A stretch of DNA of 64,000 bases from Streptomyces sp. CBMA29 (GCF_014596445.1 NZ_MECL01000048.1:1-64000), one strand, 5' to 3'; positions 46,084 to 56,055 are shown, counted from the stretch's first letter. The notes: generated from the letters alone by a model not told the origin. Translations and numbers: made by a program.

Positions 46084-46760
46084 CACGCGTACTCGTCGTC
46101 GAGGACGAAGAGTCCTTCAGCGACGCGCTGTCGTACATGCTCCGCAAGGAGGGCTTCGAGGTCGCCATCTCGGCGACCGGGCCCGACGCGCTGGACGAGT
46201 TCGAGCGCAATGGCGCCGACCTGGTGCTGCTCGACCTCATGCTGCCGGGCCTGCCCGGCACCGAGGTCTGCCGCCAGCTCCGGCTGAAGTCCAATGTCCC
46301 GGTCATCATGGTGACCGCCAAGGACAGTGAGATCGACAAGGTCGTCGGCCTGGAGATAGGCGCGGACGACTATGTGACCAAGCCGTTCTCCTCGCGGGAG
46401 CTGGTCGCCCGGATCCGCGCGGTGCTCCGCCGCCGCGGCGAGCCCGAGGAGATCTCCCCGGCCGCCCTGGAGGCCGGTCCGGTCCGGATGGACGTCGACC
46501 GGCACGTGGTCACCGTCTCCGGCGGCAAGGTCGACCTCCCGCTCAAGGAGTTCGACCTGCTGGAGATGCTGCTGCGCAACGCGGGCCGCGTCCTGACCCG
46601 TATGCAGCTCATCGACCGGGTCTGGGGCGCCGACTACGTCGGTGACACCAAGACCCTCGACGTGCACGTCAAGCGGCTGCGCGCCAAGATCGAGCCCGAC
46701 CCGGGCGCGCCGCGCTATCTGGTGACGGTCCGCGGCCTGGGCTACAAATTCGAGCCGTAA
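46080..46760 (+). CDS. phoP: Response regulator PhoP (OmpR type)
   Basis: 226 residues. Receiver with VEDEESFSDALSYM (acidic pair), LLDLMLPGLPG (phospho-Asp) and DDYVTKPFSSREL (Lys). The C-terminal winged helix has LKEFDLLEMLLRNAGRVLTR, DTKTLDVHVKRLRAKIE and TVRGLGYKFEP. Binds PHO boxes and controls phosphate uptake and secondary metabolism. GTG start overlaps phoR (GTGA). A terminator follows 21 bases downstream. Confidence 0.96.
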   Translation: MTRVLVVEDEESFSDALSYMLRKEGFEVAISATGPDALDEFERNGADLVLLDLMLPGLPGTEVCRQLRLKSNVPVIMVTAKDSEIDKVVGLEIGADDYVTKPFSSRELVARIRAVLRRRGEPEEISPAALEAGPVRMDVDRHVVTVSGGKVDLPLKEFDLLEMLLRNAGRVLTRMQLIDRVWGADYVGDTKTLDVHVKRLRAKIEPDPGAPRYLVTVRGLGYKFEP

Positions 46761-46781
46761 ACCGACTCGTATACGTGAACA

Positions 46782-46809
46782 GGCCCGGTGGCACGCTCGC
46801 CACCGGGCC
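46782..46809 (+). terminator. Intrinsic terminator after phoP
   Basis: 11-bp perfect stem GGCCCGGTGGC / GCCACCGGGCC with a 6-base loop and trailing GTTT, between phoP and the convergent lipoprotein gene. Confidence 0.88.
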
Positions 46810-46834
46810 GTTTCAGGTTGTCCGAAAACCGACC

Positions 46835-47470
46835 TCAGGAGGTCGGGGTGGCGGTGCCCGTCGGGGTCGCGGTGTCTGTCGGCGTGGCGGAGCCGGTGGG
46901 GGTGGCGGAGCCCGTGGGCGTGGCCGAGCCGGTCGGCGTGGTGGTCGGCGTCGGGGCCTGGGTGGTCGGCAGCGAGCTGGGACCGAACCGCTTGTAGTCG
47001 CCGGTGGCCGGGATCACGTTGAGCTGGATCGCGACGGGCCCGGCGGAGCTGAACTCGAACACCGCGTTCTGCACGTCGCCGTCGCGCAGCGCCTCGGTGC
47101 TGCTGTCCACGACGGCGGACGGGTTGCCCTTGCCGCCGAGGAGCACGCTGCCGTGGCCGGGGACGCTGACGGTCTGGCCGCCGTCCTTGTCCGCGAGCGT
47201 GACCCTGGTCGAGCCGAGCTGGACGGACTGGAGGGTCTGGGCGTCGTCGCCGTTGTTGAACAGGCGGGCGGAGACCGTCGCGGGTCCGTCGCCGGAGCTC
47301 TGGGTGAGCACCACGGCGTTCTGCACCTTGATCACGCCGTGGGTCACGGAGTCGTTGTCCGATTGGACCTTCAGGGTCTGCGCGTCGTTCCCGGCCGCGC
47401 AGGCGGCGAGCGGGGCGAGCGAGAGCGCGAAAACGGCGGCGAGGGCGCCGCGACGGAAGCTGCGGACCAC
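46835..47470 (-). CDS. Secreted lipoprotein of unknown function
   Basis: 211 residues. Signal peptide with lipobox LAPLAAC-AAG, so the mature Cys27 or so is lipidated. The body is beta-rich (SVTHGVIKVQNAVVL, ATVSARLFNNGDDAQTL, VFEFSSAGPVAIQLNVI) and the C-terminus is a Thr/Pro-rich repeat TPTGSATPTGSATPTGS, which is a short DNA repeat on the plus strand. GTG start at 47470. Resembles DUF461/copper chaperone-like lipoproteins weakly. Adjacent to phoP and convergent. Confidence 0.82.
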   Translation of the reverse strand: MVRSFRRGALAAVFALSLAPLAACAAGNDAQTLKVQSDNDSVTHGVIKVQNAVVLTQSSGDGPATVSARLFNNGDDAQTLQSVQLGSTRVTLADKDGGQTVSVPGHGSVLLGGKGNPSAVVDSSTEALRDGDVQNAVFEFSSAGPVAIQLNVIPATGDYKRFGPSSLPTTQAPTPTTTPTGSATPTGSATPTGSATPTDTATPTGTATPTS

Positions 47471-48040
47471 GGCGGCGGCATCTCCTAGATCAGGTTCGGA
47501 AGATCTTCCAGCGGCCTTAGATTACCGAGCCGTTGAGGCGCCCGCGCACCGGGTGGCCGCTGGGAGCCCGGCGCACCCGCCCGGTTCACCCGCCCGGTTC
47601 ACTCGCGCGGTTCACCCGCCCGGTGGCGGGCCGGGTGCGCGTACCCATTGCATTCCGCATTCCCCCGACGTGATTACCCGGTGCCGTTCATGATCGACGC
47701 GGCCGGTTTTCCGCGAGTGTTCCGCCGTTGTTCCACGACTGTGCAAAATTGGATCATCTGCGGGCAGGTTCCCGAACGGAGTAGCGATGACCCACTCGTC
47801 CGGGAGCGACAAATAGGGACGTACTGCCCGTTGTTCAGCGGCGGAGGGGCCCGTAACGGCAGCGTTTCAGCCTCCCCGTATACCTGCTCCCACCTGCGGA
47901 TACCTCGCACGGGAGGCATGCTCCAGCACGTCCCGGGGGCCGTTGTCAAGCCCTGAGATATGCTCTGACCTGCGAAAACGCCATTCAGATGAGGGCGTTC
48001 CCGTGTTACCCTGGATAGCCACGGAAGGGGTACCTGTCAC
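47471..48040. other. Intergenic region upstream of carD; 13-bp GTTCAC repeats
   Basis: 570 bases without a credible gene. 47584-47622 holds three direct GTTCAC copies at exact 13-base spacing (GTTCACCCGCCCG-like unit); PHO boxes use 11, so the match is partial. The rest is the divergent promoter area of the lipoprotein and carD; a ribosome site GAAGGGG lies before carD. Confidence 0.6.
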
Positions 48041-48523
48041 ATGACGTTCAAGGTTGGCGACACCGTGGTCTATCCCCATCACGGGGCCGCGCTGATCGAG
48101 GCAATCGAAATTCGCCAGATCAAAGGCGTGGACAAGACCTACTTGGTGCTCAAGGTCGCCCAGGGCGACTTGACGGTACGTGTGCCCGCGGACAATGCGG
48201 AGTTCGTCGGCGTACGCGACGTGGTCGGTCAGGAGGGTCTGGACCGGGTCTTCGAGGTGCTGCGCGCGCCGTACACCGAGGAGCCCACCAACTGGTCCCG
48301 GCGATACAAGGCAAATCTGGAGAAGCTCGCTTCCGGCGATGTCATCAAGGTCGCAGAAGTGGTCCGCGACCTGTGGCGTCGTGAGCGCGAGCGCGGCCTG
48401 TCGGCCGGCGAGAAGCGCATGCTCGCCAAGGCCCGGCAGATCCTGGTCAGCGAACTCGCTCTGGCGGAGAACACCAACGAGGACAAGGCCGAGGCGCTGC
48501 TCGACGAGGTTCTCGCGTCCTAA
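48041..48523 (+). CDS. carD: CarD/CdnL-type RNA polymerase-binding regulator
   Basis: 160 residues. N-terminal RNA polymerase-interacting Tudor-like domain ([36 protein letters not shown]) and helical C-terminal DNA-binding domain ([40 protein letters not shown]). Stabilises open promoter complexes at rRNA and housekeeping promoters. The ATG at 48041 has GAAGGGG upstream. Order carD-ispD-ispF is conserved; a perfect terminator separates carD from ispD here. Confidence 0.95.
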   Translation: MTFKVGDTVVYPHHGAALIEAIEIRQIKGVDKTYLVLKVAQGDLTVRVPADNAEFVGVRDVVGQEGLDRVFEVLRAPYTEEPTNWSRRYKANLEKLASGDVIKVAEVVRDLWRRERERGLSAGEKRMLAKARQILVSELALAENTNEDKAEALLDEVLAS

Positions 48524-48645
48524 GATCCTCGCGCGCGCCCACCACGTGCCATCGAGGTTCTCGTTTCTCGTCTCAATCGGCGTGGCCACGCCGACCGTGA
48601 CGTACGGCGACGCACTGCCCCCGGAAACACCACCCGAGGGAATTA

Positions 48646-48684
48646 CCGCAGCACCCGGTCGGGCATGACGACCGGGTGCTGCGG
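48646..48684 (+). terminator. Strong terminator between carD and ispD
   Basis: Perfect 16-bp stem CCGCAGCACCCGGTCG / CGACCGGGTGCTGCGG with a 7-base loop, about 120 bases after carD. The only conventional in-frame ispD start (GTG 48676) lies inside the right arm. Confidence 0.88.
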
Positions 48685-48806
48685 CATGCTTGTGCCCGCG
48701 TACGGAGACGTACGCGACCGCTCACCAGGCGGTACCGGGCGTGGCACAACCCCGCGGACTTCACGGAAGGGGTCCGCGGTGAGCGCCTGCCCGGCACTGT
48801 CCCCCA

Positions 48807-48834
48807 TATCGCCTGGGGGTACTCCCAGGCGATA
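48807..48834 (+). promoter_or_regulatory. Hairpin in ispD leader
   Basis: Perfect 11-bp inverted repeat TATCGCCTGGG / CCCAGGCGATA with loop GGTACT, 25 bases before the proposed CTG start and 13 before AAGGA. Could control ispD translation or be a protein-binding palindrome. Confidence 0.6.
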
Positions 48835-48858
48835 CCCACCTCATACAAGGACACAAAC

Positions 48859-49563
48859 CTGCGTACCGCAGCAGTCATTCCCGCCGCCGGCCGTGGACTT
48901 CGGCTCGGCCCCGGCGCGCCCAAGGCCCTGCGCACCCTCGGCGGGGTGCCCATCCTGGTGCACGCCGTCCGCGCGATGGCCCGCGCCCGCGCCGTCGACG
49001 TGATCGTGGTCGTCGCCCCGCCCGAGGGCGTCCCCGAGGTCAGGGCGCTGCTCGACGCCCACGGCCTGCCCGAGTCCACCGACATACGGGTCGTCCCCGG
49101 CGGTGACGTACGGCAGGAGTCGGTACGGCTCGGCCTCGCCGCGCTCCCCGACGACGTGGACGTCGTCCTCGTGCACGACGCGGCCCGCCCGCTGGTCCCG
49201 GTGGAGACCGTGGACGGCGTGGTCGAGGCGGTACGCGGCGGCGCTCCCGCCGTTGTCCCCGCGCTGCCGCTGGCCGACACCGTCAAGAGCATCGACGCGG
49301 CCACCCACCTGGTCACCGGCACTCCGGAGCGCGCGCTGCTGCGCGCCGTCCAGACCCCGCAGGGCTTCGACCGCGGCACGCTCGCCAAGGCGCACGCCAC
49401 CGTGACCCGCGATGTCACCGACGACGCGAGCATGGTCGAACAGCTCGGCGTGCCGGTGCTGGTCGTGCCGGGCCACGAAGAGGCGTTCAAGGTGACCCGC
49501 CCGCTGGACCTCGTACTCGCCGAGGCCGTACTCGCCCGCAGGAGGGCCACCGATGGCTACTGA
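48859..49563 (+). CDS. ispD: 2-C-methyl-D-erythritol 4-phosphate cytidylyltransferase
   Basis: Third enzyme of the MEP isoprenoid pathway; transfers CMP to methylerythritol phosphate. Motifs: [20 protein letters not shown] (CTP loop), [37 protein letters not shown] and [13 protein letters not shown]. The coding start is unusual. In-frame ATG/GTG/TTG is absent except GTG at 48676, which lies within a terminator stem and would add 61 atypical residues. CTG at 48859 has AAGGA 7 bases upstream and gives a 234-residue protein of normal length. It overlaps ispF by 11 bases. Confidence 0.85.
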   Translation: MRTAAVIPAAGRGLRLGPGAPKALRTLGGVPILVHAVRAMARARAVDVIVVVAPPEGVPEVRALLDAHGLPESTDIRVVPGGDVRQESVRLGLAALPDDVDVVLVHDAARPLVPVETVDGVVEAVRGGAPAVVPALPLADTVKSIDAATHLVTGTPERALLRAVQTPQGFDRGTLAKAHATVTRDVTDDASMVEQLGVPVLVVPGHEEAFKVTRPLDLVLAEAVLARRRATDGY

Positions 49564-50122
49564 CGGCACCCCGAGCGGCGGCGGCACCCCGAGCGTCGGC
49601 GCGCTGCCGCCCGGTGACGTACCGCCGACCGGCTACGTGCTTCCCCAGGTCGGCATCGGCACCGACATCCACGCCTTCGAGGAAGGCCGCGAGCTGTGGT
49701 GCGCCGGGCTCCTGTGGGAGGGGGAGGGGCCGGGGCTCGCCGGGCACTCCGACGCCGACGTGGTCGCCCACGCGGCCTGCAACGCCCTGTTCTCCGCCGC
49801 CGGGCTCGGTGACCTCGGCGCCCACTTCGGCACCGACCGGCCCGAGTGGGCGGGCGCGTCCGGAACCGCCCTGCTCACCGAGGCCGCCCGGATCGTGCGC
49901 GACGCGGGCTTCGTCATCGGCAACGTGGCGGTCCAGGTCGTCGGCAAGCGCCCCAAGATCGGCCGCCGCCGTGAGGAGGCCCAGAAGGTCCTGACCTCGG
50001 CGGTCGGCGCCCCCGTCTCGGTGAGCGCCGCCACCAGCGACGGTCTGGGCTTCCCCGGCCGTGGTGACGGCCTCGCGGCCGTCGCGACGGCACTGGTGGT
50101 CCTCGCTCACCCGCACGAGTGA
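49553..50122 (+). CDS. ispF: 2-C-methyl-D-erythritol 2,4-cyclodiphosphate synthase
   Basis: 189 residues. MEP pathway cyclase. Zinc ligands in GIGTDIHAF and [36 protein letters not shown] (CMP loop) and [17 protein letters not shown] are the remaining signatures. The N-terminal 30 residues are Gly/Pro/Thr-rich and extend beyond the usual start. Start overlaps ispD by 11 bases, so expression is coupled. Confidence 0.95.
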   Translation: MATDGTPSGGGTPSVGALPPGDVPPTGYVLPQVGIGTDIHAFEEGRELWCAGLLWEGEGPGLAGHSDADVVAHAACNALFSAAGLGDLGAHFGTDRPEWAGASGTALLTEAARIVRDAGFVIGNVAVQVVGKRPKIGRRREEAQKVLTSAVGAPVSVSAATSDGLGFPGRGDGLAAVATALVVLAHPHE

Positions 50123-50232
50123 GCGAGGAAATCCCGCGGGCGGGTGAGGGAATTCCCGGCCCGTCCGGCACGTTGCGTAGCCGGAAGATCACCGCTCCGG
50201 ATCACCGCTCCGGCATGTGAAAGGACCCGCTC

Positions 50233-50622
50233 ATGGCCGCTCTCTCGGACTCCGCCCGCGCCCTGATCGACGACAAGAATTTCGCGACCATCGCCACCCT
50301 CCAGCCGGACGGCCAGGCCCAGTTGTCCGTCGTGTGGGTGACGCGTGACGGTGACGACGTGCTCGTCTCCACCAAGGAGGGCCGTCGCAAGCACCTCAAT
50401 CTGCTCAAGGACCCCCGCACCACCGTGCTGGTGACCCCGGTCGACAACCCGTACACGTACCTGGAGATCCGGGGCACGGCCACCCTCACCCGTGAGGGCG
50501 GCGACGATCTGATCAACGCGCTGAGCCGGAAGTACACCGGCGAGGCGTACGGCAACGACGAGCCGGGGGACGTGCGTGTCGTCGTACGGGTGAGCGCGGA
50601 TCGGATCGTCGAGCACGGCTGA
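50233..50622 (+). CDS. PPOX-class F420-dependent oxidoreductase-like protein
   Basis: 129 residues of the split beta-barrel PPOX family: DDKNFATIATLQPDGQAQLS, VWVTRDGDDVLVSTKEGRRK, NLLKDPRTTVLVTPVDNPY and YLEIRGTATLTREG. Binds F420 or FMN and acts in low-molecular-weight redox. Length is complete; no partner defined. It lies between ispF and cysS on the same strand. Confidence 0.87.
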   Translation: MAALSDSARALIDDKNFATIATLQPDGQAQLSVVWVTRDGDDVLVSTKEGRRKHLNLLKDPRTTVLVTPVDNPYTYLEIRGTATLTREGGDDLINALSRKYTGEAYGNDEPGDVRVVVRVSADRIVEHG

Positions 50623-50731
50623 GCCGGGCGGGGCCGGGTCGCGGGGGCCGCCGTACAGCCGATTGTCACCGTTGTGTGTGGCCTGTGTCAGACCGCACAA
50701 GGCACCCGCTCCGGGCCACTACCCTTGTGGG

Positions 50732-52123
50732 GTGACTATTCGCCTGTACGACACCAACGCGCGCCAGGTCCGCGACTTCGTCCCGCTCACGCCGGGCCGC
50801 GTCTCGATCTACCTGTGTGGCGCCACCGTGCAGGCGGCCCCGCACATCGGCCACATCAGGTCCGGGCTCAACTTCGACATCCTCCAGCGGTGGTTCCGCT
50901 ACCGCGGCTACGACGTGACGTTCATCCGCAATGTGACGGACATCGACGACAAGATCATCGCCAAGGAGGCCGACCAGGGCCGCCCCTGGTGGTCGATCGG
51001 GTACGAGAACGAGCGCGCCTTCACCGCGGGCTACGACGCGCTGGGCTGCCAGCCGCCCACGTACGAGCCGCGCGCCACCGGCCACGTACCGGAGATGATC
51101 GAGATGATGCGCGGCCTCATCGAGCGCGGGCACGCGTACGCCTCGGAGGGGAACGTGTACTTCGACGTGCGCTCGTTCCCCGAGTACCTGGAGCTGTCCA
51201 ACCAGGAGCTGGACAATCTGCGGCAGCCCGAGGGCGAGGGCGAGACCGGCAAGCGGGACCAGCGGGACTTCGCGATGTGGAAGTCGGCCAAGCCCGGCGA
51301 GCCGTCGTGGGAGACCCCGTGGGGCCGCGGCCGTCCCGGCTGGCACCTGGAGTGCTCGGCGATGGCCCACAAGTACCTGGGCAGCGTCTTCGACATCCAC
51401 GGCGGCGGGATCGACCTGATCTTCCCGCACCACGACAACGAGATCGCGCAGGCCAAGGCGTACGGCGACGAGTTCGCCCGCTACTGGGTGCACAACGCCT
51501 GGGTGACGATCGCCGGTGAGAAGATGGCCAAGTCGCTCGGCAATTCGGTGCTGGTCTCGGAGATGGTGCAGCGCTGGCGGCCGATCGTGCTGCGCTACTA
51601 CCTGGGCACCCCGCACTACCGGTCGATGATCGAGTACAGCGAGGAGGCGCTGCGCGAGGCCGAGTCGGCGTTCGCGCGGATCGAGGGCTTCGTGCAGCGG
51701 GTCATCGAAAAGGCCGGGCCGGTCGAACCCGCCGCCGAGGTGCCGCCCGCCTTCGCCGAGGCGATGGACGACGACCTGGGCGTGCCGCAGGCGCTCGCCG
51801 TGATCCACACCACCGTCCGGCAGGGCAACAGCGCGCTGACGGCGGACGACAAGGAGACCGCGGTCGCGCGGCTCGCCGAGGTCCGTGCGATGCTCGGAGT
51901 GCTGGGCCTCGACCCGCTCGACGCGCACTGGACGGGCGCCGACCGCGGCGACGACCTGCACGGCGTCGTGGACTCCCTGGTCCGGCTGGTCCTCGAACAG
52001 CGGCAGTCGGCCCGCGCCCGCAAGGACTACGCGACCGCCGACGCGATCCGCGACCAGCTCGTACAGGCGGGTCTGGAGATCGAGGACACACCGACGGGTT
52101 CGCGCTGGACGCTGCGCGGCTGA
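50732..52123 (+). CDS. cysS: Cysteinyl-tRNA synthetase
   Basis: 463 residues. HIGH signature [20 protein letters not shown], zinc cysteine and His positions, [17 protein letters not shown], and KMSKS variant [15 protein letters not shown]. Charges tRNA-Cys in the cytosol. GTG at 50732 ([12 protein letters not shown]) is preferred over the earlier in-frame GTG, which would add Cys/Pro-rich residues not found in the family. Complete. Confidence 0.96.
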   Translation: MTIRLYDTNARQVRDFVPLTPGRVSIYLCGATVQAAPHIGHIRSGLNFDILQRWFRYRGYDVTFIRNVTDIDDKIIAKEADQGRPWWSIGYENERAFTAGYDALGCQPPTYEPRATGHVPEMIEMMRGLIERGHAYASEGNVYFDVRSFPEYLELSNQELDNLRQPEGEGETGKRDQRDFAMWKSAKPGEPSWETPWGRGRPGWHLECSAMAHKYLGSVFDIHGGGIDLIFPHHDNEIAQAKAYGDEFARYWVHNAWVTIAGEKMAKSLGNSVLVSEMVQRWRPIVLRYYLGTPHYRSMIEYSEEALREAESAFARIEGFVQRVIEKAGPVEPAAEVPPAFAEAMDDDLGVPQALAVIHTTVRQGNSALTADDKETAVARLAEVRAMLGVLGLDPLDAHWTGADRGDDLHGVVDSLVRLVLEQRQSARARKDYATADAIRDQLVQAGLEIEDTPTGSRWTLRG

Positions 52124-52256
52124 CCGATCCCGCGGCCGGCCGCCTCCGCGGCCCCGGCCGACGAGCCCCGACCCGCCGAACCGCCGACCCGACCCGTATA
52201 TCCGTACGCCGGACCCACGTCCGGCGAGCATGACCGAAGCGAAGTGAGAGTGCCCC

Positions 52257-53216
52257 ATGGCCGGGAACAGCCAGCGCAGGAACCGCCGTACATCCAACAA
52301 AAAGGGCGCCACGGTCGGCAGCGGCGGGCAGCGGCGCAGGGGCCTTGAGGGCAAGGGCCCGACGCCGCCCGCGGAGGCGCGCAAGGGCCACAAGAAGAAC
52401 CGCGTCGCCAACGCCGCGGCCAAGCGGGCCGTCTCCTCGCAGTCCCGGCGCCCGTCGGGCCGCGGCTCCAAGTCGACCTCCGAGCTGGTCGTCGGCCGTA
52501 ATCCGGTGGTGGAGGCGCTGCGCGCCGACATCCCGGCCACGGCTGTGTACGTCCAGCAGTTCATCGAGAACGACGACCGGGTACGGGAGGCGCTGCGGCT
52601 GGCCACCGACCGGGGCGTACCGCTGCTCGAAGCCCCGCGCCCCGAGCTCGACCGGCTCACCGCGGGCCTGAACCACCAGGGCCTGGTGCTCCAGATCCCG
52701 CCGTACGAGTACGCGCACCCGGACGATCTGGCCGCCGCCGCGCACGACGCTGGCGAGGACCCGCTGATCGTCGCGCTCGACGGTGTCACCGACCCCCGTA
52801 ACCTCGGTGCCGTCGTCCGCTCGGTGGCGGCCTTCGGCGGGCACGGCGTCGTCGTGCCCGAGCGGCGCGCGGCCGGGATGACGGCCGGTGCGTGGAAGAC
52901 GTCCGCGGGTACGGCGGCGCGGGTGTCGGTGGCGCGCGCCACCAACCTCACCCGCACCCTGGAGTCGTACCAGAAGGCCGGGCTCACCGTCGTCGGCCTG
53001 GCCGCGGACGGCGACCTCGAACTGCACGAGGTGGACGCCCTGTCGGGGCCCGTCGTCATCGTCGCGGGCAGCGAGGGCAAGGGCCTGTCGCGGCTCGTCA
53101 GCGAGACGTGCGACCTGTTGGTGCGGATTCCGATGCCGGGCGGCGCGGCGGAGTCGCTGAACGCCGGTGTGGCGGCGGGTGTGGTGCTGTACGAGGCGTC
53201 GCGGCGCAGGGCCTGA
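52257..53216 (+). CDS. rlmB: 23S rRNA (guanosine-2'-O-)-methyltransferase, SpoU/RlmB type
   Basis: 319 residues. A basic N-terminal extension ([11 protein letters not shown]) precedes the substrate-binding domain ([20 protein letters not shown]) and the knotted SPOUT domain: [38 protein letters not shown] and [20 protein letters not shown]. Methylates G2251-type rRNA nucleotide. ATG at 52257 with AAGTGAGAG upstream. Degenerate CTGAGCCGTGTCGTGG repeats follow the gene (53219-53290). Confidence 0.93.
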   Translation: MAGNSQRRNRRTSNKKGATVGSGGQRRRGLEGKGPTPPAEARKGHKKNRVANAAAKRAVSSQSRRPSGRGSKSTSELVVGRNPVVEALRADIPATAVYVQQFIENDDRVREALRLATDRGVPLLEAPRPELDRLTAGLNHQGLVLQIPPYEYAHPDDLAAAAHDAGEDPLIVALDGVTDPRNLGAVVRSVAAFGGHGVVVPERRAAGMTAGAWKTSAGTAARVSVARATNLTRTLESYQKAGLTVVGLAADGDLELHEVDALSGPVVIVAGSEGKGLSRLVSETCDLLVRIPMPGGAAESLNAGVAAGVVLYEASRRRA

Positions 53217-53453
53217 GACGTTGTCGTGGCCCAGGGCCTGAGCCGTGTCGTGGGACAGGTTCTGAGCCGTGTCGTGGTGCGGGGTCTGAAAAGCCTGCGT
53301 GGCGCAGGCTCTGAGCGGCCTTGGCGACGGGGTCTGAGGCGTTCTCGGACGCGTCTTCGAATCGTCATCGCCGGGGCGCTGACCGGGCGTTGACGGGTCT
53401 CGGACATCGTGGGGGCGCGAAGGCAGTGTCCTAAACGTCCGTCACTCGGTTAG

Positions 53454-55124
53454 ATGAGTGTGGACACCAGAACACCCCGCACTCCTACGGGGGGAGGGTT
53501 GCCCGGCTTCGACGAGCCCGCTCCGTTGAGCATGGCCAGGGTGCCGAGCGATCCCGCCCAGGTCATCGTCAATCACGCGAGCTTCCGGGTGCAGCTCGGC
53601 GCGACCCCGGGCCGTGCCCTCAGCCTCGACGACACCGCGCAGATCCCCGTCGTGACGCAAGCGCAGCCCGGCGCGGCCGGGCGGCGGAAGTTGTCGCCGG
53701 TGGTGTGGTCGGGCCGCTCCACCCCGGGCGACCCGGCGGCCGGGGAACTGCTCCAGGCGGTCCGCCGCGCGGGCGTGGCCGGCGGTGCGAACTCCTCCGG
53801 CGCGGCCACCCAGGTGCTGCCGCGGATCGACGACACCACGGCGGCGCCTCCCGTGCCGACCGTCGTGGGCCAGCGGGGCGCGCAGTCGCCGACCGGCCTG
53901 CTCAGCGGCGTACGCCCGGCGACCGGCGCGTACGACGAGGGCGGGGACGGCGGTACCGACGAGCAGCGGGTGGGCTATGTCGGCGACTCCTCGTCCTTCG
54001 ACGGCACCGGCTCTGACGGCACCGAGCGCAGGCCGCGTACCCGCAACGGCGAACCGGCCAAGCACGCCTGGTACCCCGACCGCCGGATGAACCTCGGCAT
54101 CGTGCTGCTCCCGCTCCGGATCTTCCTCGGCTTCGTGTCGATCTACGCGGGCATGGGCAAGCTCTGCGACCCCGTCTACTTCGACGGCGGCAAGCGCGGC
54201 TCGATGGTCACCTGGCTCAACTCCCTGCACCCGTGGGCCCTCGCGGAGCCGCTGCGCGACGCCGCGCTCAACCACCCGGTGGGCGCGGGCCTGAGCATCG
54301 CCTTCCTCCAGGTGGTCGTCGGCGTCCTGACCGTCTGCGGCCTGTGGCAGCGCGTCGCGGCCTTCTTCGGCGCGGGGCTGTCGATCGCGCTGCTGGTGAC
54401 GGTGAGCTGGCGGACCGTCCCGGTGTACGACGCCCCGGACTTCATCTACCTCGCCGCGTGGAGCCCGCTGATCATCGCGGGCGCGCCGATCTACTCCATC
54501 GACGGTCACCTCGCCGGTGACGCCTGGCGGCGGCTCGGCCCGCGCGTCACGGTGTGGGACCTGCGCCGCCGCGTGCTGCGCCGCGGCACGGTGCTCGCCA
54601 CCGTGATCGCCGGTCTGACGCTGCTGATCGGCTCGGTGCTCGGCGCCGCCGTCCGCTCGTCCAGCACGCACGACGACAGGCCACAGCGGCCGACGGTCAT
54701 CCCGACCAACAACCTGCCGGGCGCACCGCTGCCGGAGGTCTCGGGCGACGGCGACGGTTCGCAGGGCGGCGCGTCGCCGAAGCCGTCGGCGTCGGCGAAG
54801 TCCAAGAAGAAGGGCGAGGACAAGAAGAAGGCCAAGGGGCAGCCGACGTCCAAGGCGCCGTCGTCCACGTCGTCCACGTCCTCCACCTCCACCGGCGGTG
54901 GCCGCTCCACGGGCTCCAGCCCCACCAGCGGCTCGACGTCCACCTCCAGCGGCGGTTCCTCCGGCGGGACTTCGCAGGCCCCGCCGCCCGCCCCGCCCTC
55001 CCAGCCGGAGGCTCCCGCCCCGTCCGCCCCGGCCCCCAAGCCCACGCAGGGCGCCATCGGCGGGCTCCTCGGCCTCCACGTCCTCGGAGACCCCTCCTCC
55101 CCGTCCCCCACCCGCACCTCCTGA
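53454..55124 (+). CDS. DoxX-family membrane protein with long disordered termini
   Basis: 556 residues. Residues ~215-340 hold four hydrophobic helices in a DoxX-like fold (ILLPLRIFLGFVSIYAGMGK... region, HPVGAGLSIAFLQVVVGVL, AAFFGAGLSIALLVTVSW). The N-terminal 200 residues and the C-terminal 160 (KSKKKGEDKKKAKGQ, Ser/Thr and Pro/Ala-rich tail) are low complexity. DoxX proteins partner with thiosulfate or redox enzymes, but no partner is seen here. Terminator follows. Conserved next to rlmB in Streptomyces. Confidence 0.85.
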   Translation: MSVDTRTPRTPTGGGLPGFDEPAPLSMARVPSDPAQVIVNHASFRVQLGATPGRALSLDDTAQIPVVTQAQPGAAGRRKLSPVVWSGRSTPGDPAAGELLQAVRRAGVAGGANSSGAATQVLPRIDDTTAAPPVPTVVGQRGAQSPTGLLSGVRPATGAYDEGGDGGTDEQRVGYVGDSSSFDGTGSDGTERRPRTRNGEPAKHAWYPDRRMNLGIVLLPLRIFLGFVSIYAGMGKLCDPVYFDGGKRGSMVTWLNSLHPWALAEPLRDAALNHPVGAGLSIAFLQVVVGVLTVCGLWQRVAAFFGAGLSIALLVTVSWRTVPVYDAPDFIYLAAWSPLIIAGAPIYSIDGHLAGDAWRRLGPRVTVWDLRRRVLRRGTVLATVIAGLTLLIGSVLGAAVRSSSTHDDRPQRPTVIPTNNLPGAPLPEVSGDGDGSQGGASPKPSASAKSKKKGEDKKKAKGQPTSKAPSSTSSTSSTSTGGGRSTGSSPTSGSTSTSSGGSSGGTSQAPPPAPPSQPEAPAPSAPAPKPTQGAIGGLLGLHVLGDPSSPSPTRTS

Positions 55125-55150
55125 CCCCCCACCCCCAGGACCCCACCCCC

Positions 55151-55184
55151 AGGACCGCGCCCCCGTCGCAGAGGGCGCGGTCCT
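55151..55184 (+). terminator. Terminator after the DoxX gene
   Basis: 12-bp inverted repeat AGGACCGCGCCC / GGGCGCGGTCCT with about 10-base loop, 27 bases after the stop. Confidence 0.75.
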
Positions 55185-55241
55185 CGCCCCGCGGTGACCC
55201 CCCCGGCCCACCCGGCCCCCCGGCCCGCACGAAGCCGTTGG

Positions 55242-55296
55242 CTGGTTGCCGTCAGTTCACTTCGGTTTCCGCGGCCATGTGTGCTGAATCCGTGCT
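55242..55296. repeat. Direct repeat copy A flanking the island
   Basis: 55-base segment CTGGTTGCCGTCA...TGCTGAATCCGTGCT that recurs at 59577-59631 in the same orientation with about seven differences. It marks the left edge of the accessory region. Confidence 0.85.
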
Positions 55297-55327
55297 CGGA
55301 CATCAGCCCACATGCGGCCCTGCGGCT

Positions 55328-55876
55328 TCAGGAATAGGGCAGCAGCGTCGCAGTGTCCAGGTCGAAGTCGAACGGCTCCGGGATGCGAAGGCTTTCACCG
55401 AAGTCGGCGTCCTCGCGGCGGTGATACTTCCAGCCGTCGGGACGGCTGAAGAGTGTGACCGTCTTCAGCCTGGCATCGACCACGAGGTACAGCGGGATTC
55501 CCATCATCGGGTAGTCCCGGACCTTGCCCACCCAGTCGTTCTCAGGGTTCGAAGGCGAGACCAGCTCGACGGTGATGGCTGCGCTCTCCGCGGGGACCTG
55601 GTTGTCCGTGGTCTCCAGGACATCAGCTGGCAGATAGGTGAGATCGGGGTTGCGGCTCTTGCCCACGCTGGGAGAGACGAGGTCGGTGTTCTCGCTCGGC
55701 AGCAGATCTCCAGGGCAGTTTGCGTCGAACTGGCGCCGTACCACCAGGAGATTGCGCTGGTGAATGCCGGAGGGACCGACCATCATCACGATGATGTCGC
55801 CGGAGATCTCGGCCTTGAACCCGTCCGGCAGACTCCTGCGGGCCTCATCAAGGAGTGCGAAGTGCTGCGGGTCCAT
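55328..55876 (-). CDS. Uma2-family (PD-(D/E)XK) endonuclease-like protein
   Basis: 182 residues. Uma2 motifs: EISGDIIVMMVGPSGIHQRN (conserved His), SRNPDLTYLP (Pro-Asp active-site), ITVELVSPSNPENDW (E-x-x-S-P-S) and YPMMGIPLYLVVDARLKTVT. These are predicted PD-(D/E)XK nucleases often duplicated in actinomycete accessory regions. The ATG at 55876 has GGGAGG upstream. Function of Uma2 proteins is not settled. Confidence 0.88.
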   Translation of the reverse strand: MDPQHFALLDEARRSLPDGFKAEISGDIIVMMVGPSGIHQRNLLVVRRQFDANCPGDLLPSENTDLVSPSVGKSRNPDLTYLPADVLETTDNQVPAESAAITVELVSPSNPENDWVGKVRDYPMMGIPLYLVVDARLKTVTLFSRPDGWKYHRREDADFGESLRIPEPFDFDLDTATLLPYS

Positions 55877-56009
55877 GCTGCTGTGCCTCCCAAGAGCGGG
55901 CCGACCGGTCTCCAAGACTAGCCGGACCTCACACCCGAGAGCCCGCACCGCTCACGGACGCCTTCCGACACTCTCCCCGCCCACCTGCGCGCCCGCATAC
56001 ACCCACGCA

Positions 56010-56043
56010 AAACCCCCGCTCAGATCCTGCCTGAGCCGGGTTT
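56010..56043 (-). terminator. Terminator-like hairpin after tRNA 3' fragment
   Basis: AAACCCCCGCTCAG / CTGAGCCGGGTTT hairpin with one bulge, 18 bases left of the tRNA-Thr 3' fragment. In the minus direction it looks like the natural terminator of the displaced tRNA gene. Confidence 0.7.
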
Positions 56044-56055
56044 CACAGAGACGCC

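Noticed and set aside
48676..49563. ispD starting at GTG 48676
   Set aside because: The codon lies within a perfect terminator stem and the extra residues do not resemble IspD.
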